Positions 58,501 through 64,000 of a stretch of DNA of 64,000 bases are shown here, in pieces. The stretch's first letter is position 1; every line of letters begins with the position of its first letter. Source of the stretch: Lycorma delicatula (taxonomy: Eukaryota; Arthropoda; Insecta; Hemiptera; Fulgoridae). A program made the position numbers and the translations under genes. Location: positions 85,246,245 through 85,310,244 of the forward strand of contig NC_134461.1 in assembly GCF_047948215.1 (NCBI RefSeq), given 5' to 3'. The notes under the pieces are model-generated. The model did no database searches. It was not told the origin of the DNA and saw only the letters and a program-made list of their open reading frames with translations.

Positions 58501-61500
58501 ATATTACGTAAATGATGTGGTGAGTATCTATATTATAAGTTAGATTTTAAAATATTGCAAATGCTAGTCAGTAACTTTAAACAATCATAAGCGCTAAAAA
58601 TCAACATACTTTGCTACAAATGCTTACTTTTACTTTACATGTTGTAGACTACATTGTGAATAGCATTAAACTAAATTTTTTTTCAAATTGCCAGTCTTCT
58701 GACTTGTATGATGCTTTCTTAATTTTGTTCTTATCTTTACATTATTTTACAAATTTCTTTGCTTTTCTATTTATCTTAAGAACTAAGTTTTATATTTTAT
58801 TGACCCATCAATTTTCAAGATCTTCCTTTAAACCAGATTTTACAAGTTTCTATACTTTTCCTTTTTTCCATGCTTCAATACTTACTATAACCTGTTACAT
58901 TCCAAAACTCAAGAATACCATTCCTTATACAACCATTCCATATTCAAGAATTTGTAATTCTTAAATCTATAAATAACATTAGCAAACCACTTTTTTGCTT
59001 GCGCAAACTCTCTTGAGAAGAAAGCTCTCTTGCTTGCGCTAACTTCCTCTTATTTTCTGCATTACTTCATCTATCCTTGTAATTCTATTTCCAGGAAAAG
59101 AAATACATAATATTCTCCCACTTCTGGTATATTGTTCCTCAATCTTAATCTTAGCCTTCAAAAGGAAGAATAACAAGAAATTATTCTCAACTCGTATTTG
59201 ATTATAATATAACTTTTCTAGCGATAAATCCATGTCAATCAGCTTCTAAGCTGATTGACATGGATTTATTAGAATAAATTATTCTAATAACAAAAATTAG
59301 TTATTAGAATAACTAACTTTTGTTTTCTGCTAAAAAAATGTTAACAATGAATCTTAACATCTTTATTACTTTCCCTGGCTAAAAATATATGGTGGTGCTA
59401 CAGCTAACAGGAAAGTAAAAACAGTCAAAAAAAAGAAAATCTAAAAATATTGTAAGTTTTGTGTCTTAAAAACAAAAAATAAAAAGTTTATACTTTGGAC
59501 TCCCTTGATCGATATTCTTCAACTTGATAGACAGTACTATCGTCAGGAGGGGGAGAATACATTACATATTTGCAAAAATTGGAAAAAGGGGGAGGGGGTG
59601 TTTAGGCTGAAATAAAATTTCCAATCTTTACTGGGTTGGGGTAATTTTGTAAAAAAGATTTTCTTACAAAAGTTTTTTTTTATAAAAATCACAAATTACC
59701 AAAAACTTTTATTTAAACATTCATCCCCTCCTCTCTAAAAATGACTTTATACATTTTTCTTTTTTTTTAGCTATATCTTGCTTCAGAAGAGGAGTTAATG
59801 GGAGTTTTTCAATCTATTTTTTTCAATAAGTCTTCAAACTACAAAAATTTTTTTGTCCATCCCACTCTAATGTTCTGTGGAAAAAAGATTTTTTAAATCT
59901 ATTTAAATTTATTTTAAAAGTTACCCTTTTTTACATTTAAAATGTAAAAATCTTATTTTTTGATAAACTTTACTTCTAAAAAAAAAAAATTAAGTCGCTA
60001 AAATAAATTAATACCCTACCCCAGATGGGAAACCTCCCAAATTAAAAAAAAACTTTTTCTAATTTTATTTTAATTTATTTAAAATCAATTTTAATGAATA
60101 TTTTGATCATTAAAAAACGCCCCTGACGCATGAGCCTCCAAACTCAAAAACATATTTTTCAAAATTGTGATGCTAATACGCTAATATTAAAATTTTTGGT
60201 TGTTTTGTTGGCATCTTGACTTAAAAAATTACAATAAAAATATATAAATATAATCAAACAAGTAATTTCACATTAAATAATTTTTTTTTTAATTACTTTT
60301 TTAAATAATTTGTTTTTATTTAATTTTTTTTTTTAAATTAAAATTTACTATGATACATGTTTTTTTTTTTAATGTACCGAAGAAATAACTGAAGTTGGCT
60401 CTAGTGAACATTTTTGAATTATTTTATTGTAAATGTACAAATACAGCTTAAAATGATAGAATAGAAAAAAGCTTTCTTAAATAAGCCAGCCAAGTTATGT
60501 AAATTAAATCGTGAGATTTTTTTTAGGATGTTTATTCTAGTTTCAAATTTTTCTTTTCAGTTATTGAAAGAAAAATGTATTTATAAATAAACTGAAAAGG
60601 AAGAGGCATAGACTACAAACTTTGTCTTACTATTTTCTTCATTTGCTACCCTTACAACCCACCTATATAACTCTTCTATAAGATGATTAATTATAAATCT
60701 AATCTCTCACGATTTAAGTCCAAATTTTCATAACTTATAAATATTTTATTTTACTCTACAGCATCAAATGTTTTCTTCAGGTCTATAAATGCCAAGTAAG
60801 TGACTTTTCTTCTTCAGCTTGCCTTTTAAAGTCAATCTGAAGGCTAGAATTCTCTACATCCATCCTTTTTCTGAAATAGAACTAGCTTTCATCTAAACAC
60901 CTTCTGCTAAAATGTTCTAGTTGTCTGTATCTGCTAGCAAATATTTTTGAGATGACATTAAACCATGATGGATGGTTCTTTTATTTATTTGTTCTGACTC
61001 TCTTTGGCGTGGTAAACAATTACTTTTTTTTGAAATCTTAAAAGTCTCATAAATATGGCATACGAATACATAAAGCTTATTTAGTCCTGCTTCTTCTAGA
61101 TGGGATGGTAATTAAATAAATTCATTACAATATTAACCCATAAATGGATTGTGAAGTGAAAATGCTGGTGTAATTACAAAATTAAACAAACTGCAGCAAG
61201 GAAATTTTCAACTGCGTTTTTATTGCCAATATTCATGGTGGAGTGGTAGCAGTTTGGCCTTTTATCCGGAGATCCCAGGTTTGAATCCTGGCCAGGCATG
61301 GCATTTTTTATATGCTACAAAATCCCAATTCCATTTCCATCTTCCATCCAAAAGCTTATGTGGTGAGATCATCGAACAAAAAAAAATTGAACTATTCCAT
61401 TTGTGGTTACATAGAGTCCCATGGTTCATAAACATCTATGTTCTCTGGTTGTGTAGAGTACATTTAAAATAGTATCCAAGGAGCCAATAATGTTAAAAAT

Positions 61501-62938
61501 TAACTGATCTGCCAGCCCACAACTGTCAACTTCCAATATCCAAAGGCAAGTAACACACTGGCGATCTGAGCTGGATAAGATTATGGGTAGATAGAGCATA
61601 AATAACTTGAAAGGCTAGTCCTTGAATACTAAGCAATAAAAACCACGTAAAACAATAATTATAATTTTCAAAGAAATGTATATTTATTTATTTCTTTTTA
61701 TATATCCTTTAAAATACTTTGCAGATAAATATCTTATAACTTGGAATCTCCAAACTGGTACTACTAGAGAAACTTATCAGAAAATTGTAAAAACTATGAT
61801 GTTCTTAGGTAAAGAGTGCAATATCAGAACTTTTAACATGACTAATAAATTAAACAATTTAAAATAAAAATAAATTGACAGCTTAAGTTCAGGTAAAGTT
61901 CAGATAACAGAAAACCTGCAGCATATTTAGTTATAGAATTATAAACATAAAAACAGTTAATAGAAATGTTGATGTAAGAATACAAGACAAAGGGTATGTT
62001 ATAACAAGCAATATAGTGAGAGTTATTGTACTAGTTATTCAGTGTAACCCAAACTAGTGATAGAGCAGGTTTATATGCCAACAAAACAAACAGAAGAAAA
62101 AAAAACATATGATATTACCAAGTAATGAGAATTAAGTAACGATGGGGGTGAGCTAGAATGATACATCAAGATACAGAAAACAATTGGAAAGTTTAGTTTA
62201 GGTGAAAGAAACAAAACAGTAACCAGGTTTTTTAGTTTTATAAATATAAATTAATAACAGCAAATATAATTGAAATAAATTACATAAGAATACAACTACT
62301 GATGGATGGAAGCAGATTGTATCTTATAGAATAACAATGTAGGAGTTGAACACAGAATTTTTTATCATGTAACAGACTATAAAATAAATTTTATAAGCAA
62401 CATAATGAGAATTCTAGTTATTCAACGTGTAACCCAAACCTGTGATAGAACCTTCGTTCATAATATGATTGGTAATATCAACCACGCTGTGAAGAAATGA
62501 AGATTTATGTGGGAAAAGCTAATAATGTTAAAATTTTAATGAACTACAAAAAAATAATAAAGTACCAGATATAAAAGAGAAAATAGAATCAATAATCAAC
62601 AATTGAATAAAATGTTGACTCCTTCATATATAGATCAGTAATTGTTTATCAGCTTTGTAAATTAAAAAAATATATATATACATATTTATAAACTTTAATG
62701 CTACAACAAAGAAATAACACTTTATACATCATAATGTTAAAACAACTAAAAATAAAAAATCAATACTTACATCCATCTGGGTGTTCTTCAGTGACTGATG
62801 GCTTCTCGGAAACTCCTTTTTCAACATCCAATGCTCTTTTCAGTATACTTTCTGTACGATGCAATTCAACAGGAGGTAACCTGAATTTCTCCTTCTCAAC
62901 TCTTTCCAAATTTAAATTGGTTAATATACAATCAAAAT
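49260..62938 (-). CDS. Unrecognised Lys/Ser-rich, probably nuclear protein (last three exons)
   Basis: Three exons splice in frame on the minus strand: 62938-62771, 57632-57105 and 49555-49260 (992 nt, about 330 residues), all phase 1 with good GT-AG borders. The first holds an ordinary folded-looking segment (FDCILTNLNLERVEKEKFRL, then PPVELHRTESILKRALDVEK). The second is very basic and Ser-rich with KKKKK tracts that resemble nuclear localisation signals. The third is a Ser/Asn/Thr/Ala low-complexity tail ending RASKSRANK and a stop. Composition suggests a chromatin-associated or nuclear scaffold protein, but I do not recognise the family. Upstream exons lie beyond base 64000. Both introns hold transposons, one with a nested insertion. 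Confidence 0.7.
50050..51700 (+). pseudogene. LINE ORF1 (gag-like) remnant with CCHC knuckles
   Basis: Markedly more GC-rich than its surroundings. The plus strand reads CFRCWKP at 51184-51204 and, in a second frame, CFTCGEAGHMQKARC at 51238-51282 followed by CLSCRLC, the zinc-knuckle series of non-LTR retrotransposon gag proteins (R1/I-like). Upstream, a Pro run (from a C12 tract near 50270) and charged segments fit ORF1 N-terminal sequence. Frameshifts and stops break it. It lies in the last intron of the Lys/Ser-rich gene, opposite in orientation. Confidence 0.65.
51701..53787. other. Intron of the Lys/Ser-rich gene, nothing recognised
   Basis: AT-rich; no exon or domain could be supported. 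Confidence 0.5.
53790..55735 (+). mobile_element. Mariner copy split by a nested insertion, 3' end lost
   Basis: Left end near 53790 begins CGAGGTCTATAATTAAAGTA beside a TA microsatellite. The plus strand then carries mariner transposase pieces: about 54020-54058 (ALSRA-like region ending RWF), and after the insert, GNQL to VHHDNAPCHTTF and VVPQPPYSPDLSTCKYFLFP near 55690. The first catalytic region is mutated (GNKF with a stop where GDETW is expected). No right terminal repeat was found after 55735, so the 3' end is truncated. Confidence 0.8.
54059..55000. mobile_element. TTAA-flanked nested insert, piggyBac-like non-autonomous element
   Basis: A block of 934 bp interrupts the mariner transposase and is bounded by TTAA on both sides (54059-54062 and 54997-55000), as in piggyBac-superfamily transposition. 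It begins CCTTTCTAAATCCGCATGGG and its other end, inverted, begins CCCAATAATGGGG; only the first bases and a weak subterminal GTGGGTCGC-type motif are shared. Removing it rejoins the host reading frame region. No transposase is encoded. Confidence 0.65.
55739..57104. other. Intron of the Lys/Ser-rich gene, nothing recognised
   Basis: AT-rich. A patch near 56310-56560 has transposase-like composition (a DEKH-like string, GTGACTGATGAGAAACA), but it is too short to assign. Confidence 0.4.
57105..57632 (-). CDS. Lys/Ser-rich gene, middle exon
   Basis: Acceptor TTATTTTTCAG, then DLSLFRDESQLKKSASKK and about 150 residues rich in Lys, Ser and Thr with several KKKKK runs and a KRKRSTS patch; ends KSSKTRS at a GTAAGT donor in phase 1. 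The equally long open frame on the opposite strand is a compositional shadow. Confidence 0.75.
57633..59223. other. Intron of the Lys/Ser-rich gene, nothing recognised
   Basis: AT-rich. The frame at 58611-58964 is Phe/Leu-rich from T/C-biased DNA and has no recognisable domain. A short direct repeat of TTGCTTGCGC occurs at about 58996 and 59030. Confidence 0.4.
59224..59316. repeat. Chain of perfect overlapping palindromes
   Basis: Four hairpins in a row: 59224-59245 with 59248-59269 (22-bp perfect arms, 2-nt loop); 59266-59277 with 59279-59290 (12-bp, 1-nt loop); 59281-59291 with 59300-59310 (11-bp, 8-nt loop); 59297-59304 with 59309-59316 (8-bp, 4-nt loop). Neighbouring hairpins share arms, so the same words flip orientation repeatedly. 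Confidence 0.93.
59320..60749. other. Intron, T- and A-run-rich
   Basis: Extremely homopolymer-rich DNA (runs of T, A and a few G runs near 59548-59600). No gene or repeat ends recognised. Confidence 0.5.
60750..60960 (-). pseudogene. LINE reverse-transcriptase fragment
   Basis: Near 60812-60772 the minus strand reads TYLAFIDLKKTFDA, the first catalytic RT motif (F-x-D-L-x-K-x-F-D), and upstream of it, in broken frame, RYRQLEHFSRRCLDESQF and FRKRMDVE, the QxGFRKG-type segment. Only a short palm fragment remains. Confidence 0.65.
61235..61386 (+). mobile_element. tRNA-SINE family 1 copy
   Basis: TGGAGTGGTAGCAG (A-box-like), GGTTTGAATCC B box at 61278-61288, then GGCCAGGCATGGCATTTTT, ATGCTACAAAATC and a short A tail. 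It has more substitutions than the 42.2 kb copy, so it is older. Confidence 0.8.
61387..62770. other. Intron of the Lys/Ser-rich gene, nothing recognised
   Basis: AT-rich. A weakly repeated phrase (GTAACCCAAAC plus TGTGATAGA or AGTGATAGA) occurs near 62043 and 62431, suggesting an old partial duplication. Confidence 0.4.
62771..62938 (-). CDS. Lys/Ser-rich gene, first visible exon
   Basis: Follows a long pyrimidine tract and TTCTCAG; two bases finish a codon, then FDCILTNLNLERVEKEKFRL and a Glu/Lys-rich helix. Ends at GAT/GTAAGT in phase 1. Splice signals and non-repetitive composition support a real exon. Confidence 0.7.
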
Positions 62939-63854
62939 CTGAGAAAAAAGAAAAAAGTTAGTCTAACAAAAGCATTAGGGATAGAAAGAAAAAACACCCT
63001 CTTCCAGTCCATTTCATCTACATTAACTAAATAGGTTGGTTCTTCATTACTAATGGATACTTTTTTCCAGTAGTTAAACCATTTTTGCTTAAATATAATA
63101 CTCTTCAAATCTTACTCATATTTTTTATTAGATACACAAACTCAATTATCTCAAATTACTTTTTTTCATAGCAGTACATATTAAAACCTAATGATGTATG
63201 GATATTATTAAAATTATTTATTTATCCTTAATGCAAAAACTATTTTTGAAGACCTTCAGGATGAAATTTTGAAGCACGTGGATTACTATGAAAAATGTTT
63301 CCATGTTAAGTAGAAATTATATATAGAAGTCAGACAAGATAAGTTGTTTTAGTACAAAAATGCTTTATTTTAATATTAACAATTTTTAGCTCAGTTTTTA
63401 TTTTCAAAATAGATGGATTTTAAGGGAAATCAAATATAATTAGGTGGTCTTAAATTTTTTTTTTTGAGGGCAAAAAATGCTGCGTGTTATCATCATCTGG
63501 GGATGGTCTTAAATGTACAGATGACTGATTACTAGAGATCATGAGAATGTAAGCATAGGAATAATCACATTTAAATACATACTTTTCTGAGAAGTGGTAC
63601 TTCAGTCATTACCAGCTGGTTTTTTTGTGTGCAAATCCTGGAAAGGAAATGAAGGCCTCGATACTACGATAAGATATATAAAGAAGTTATTTTACAGCCA
63701 TAATGTACTTATAAATTTTCTCTATACATATCTAAGGAAGAGGCATCATACATAATAAAAGAGAAGGGTGGAAACGAAAATAAAGATCTCTCTCTGTGTA
63801 TGGATTAATCCAAGAGGAATGTACTCTATTTCAATTCAAGTATATTTATTTTTT
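62939..63854. other. Intron upstream of the first visible exon
   Basis: AT-rich; includes the long pyrimidine tract of the acceptor at its left edge. Nothing else recognised. Confidence 0.5.
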
Positions 63855-63914
63855 GGGGGGCTTACAATCACCATATGAACTTGAAGCTTGTGCGTGGGAT
63901 ATGAAAATGGAACT

Positions 63915-63965
63915 TTGAAGCATATGAAAAATGCCATGCCTGACTGGGATTTGAAACCAGGATTT
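63915..63965 (-). mobile_element. tRNA-SINE family 1 fragment
   Basis: Minus strand reads CTGGTTTCAAATCCCAGTC, then GGCATGGCATTTTTCATATG, matching the B-box region and the adjacent body of the family. The 3' part diverges, so only the core is called. Confidence 0.6.
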
Positions 63966-64000
63966 AAATACATCTAATTAAAACTATATTGCATACATAT

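Noticed and set aside
58611..58964. 117-residue plus-strand open frame
   Set aside because: Phe/Leu/Ser-biased from T/C-rich DNA, no recognisable motif, no splice signals.

Overview
The window is a stretch of AT-rich animal nuclear DNA: genes split into short exons with GT-AG introns, long introns filled with mariner-type transposons, LINE remnants, tRNA-derived SINEs and (TA)n microsatellites. The repeat set (several mariner families, an RTE-like LINE, two tRNA-SINE families) fits an insect. A hemipteran is my best guess from familiarity with such repeats, but nothing here proves it. No bacterial operons, CRISPR arrays, rRNA or functional tRNA genes were seen.

Three protein-coding genes can be supported, all on the minus strand. 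(1) Cdc37, the Hsp90/kinase co-chaperone: the first five coding exons lie at 14506 down to 2709, and the C-terminal third lies beyond the left edge. A 27-nt in-frame candidate microexon sits in its first intron. (2) SMYD4-type SET/MYND methyltransferase: a complete six-exon coding region from the ATG at 35579 to the stop at 22032, about 682 residues, with TPR, split SET, MYND and post-SET cysteines all visible. (3) An unrecognised Lys/Ser-rich, probably nuclear protein: its last three visible coding exons lie at 62938 down to 49260, and its start lies beyond the right edge.

Most of the rest is transposon-derived. Mariner-superfamily copies lie at 1.1-2.4 kb (plus), 2.9-4.0 kb (minus), 27.9-28.9 kb (minus) and 53.8-55.7 kb (plus); the last is split by a TTAA-flanked, piggyBac-like non-autonomous insert. 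An RTE/BovB-like LINE with target-site duplication and poly-A tail lies at 15.45-18.5 kb, with further reverse-transcriptase or gag remnants at 9.8, 42.7, 50-51.7 and 60.8 kb. Two tRNA-derived SINE families occur: one with about five copies, one of which has a 60-nt A tail, and one with a perfect 13-bp target duplication. A 471-bp foldback MITE lies next to an SMYD4 splice donor.

The most unusual signals are: a pair of inverted hammerhead-ribozyme-like cores (6.9 and 7.2 kb), probably from a Penelope-like or retrozyme remnant; the candidate Cdc37 microexon, placed exactly between the kinase-binding N-terminus and the CK2-site serine; and a recurring set of perfect, very short-loop palindromes, some in serial flip-flop arrays (10.35 and 59.2-59.3 kb), which look like template-switch mutations rather than transposon ends.
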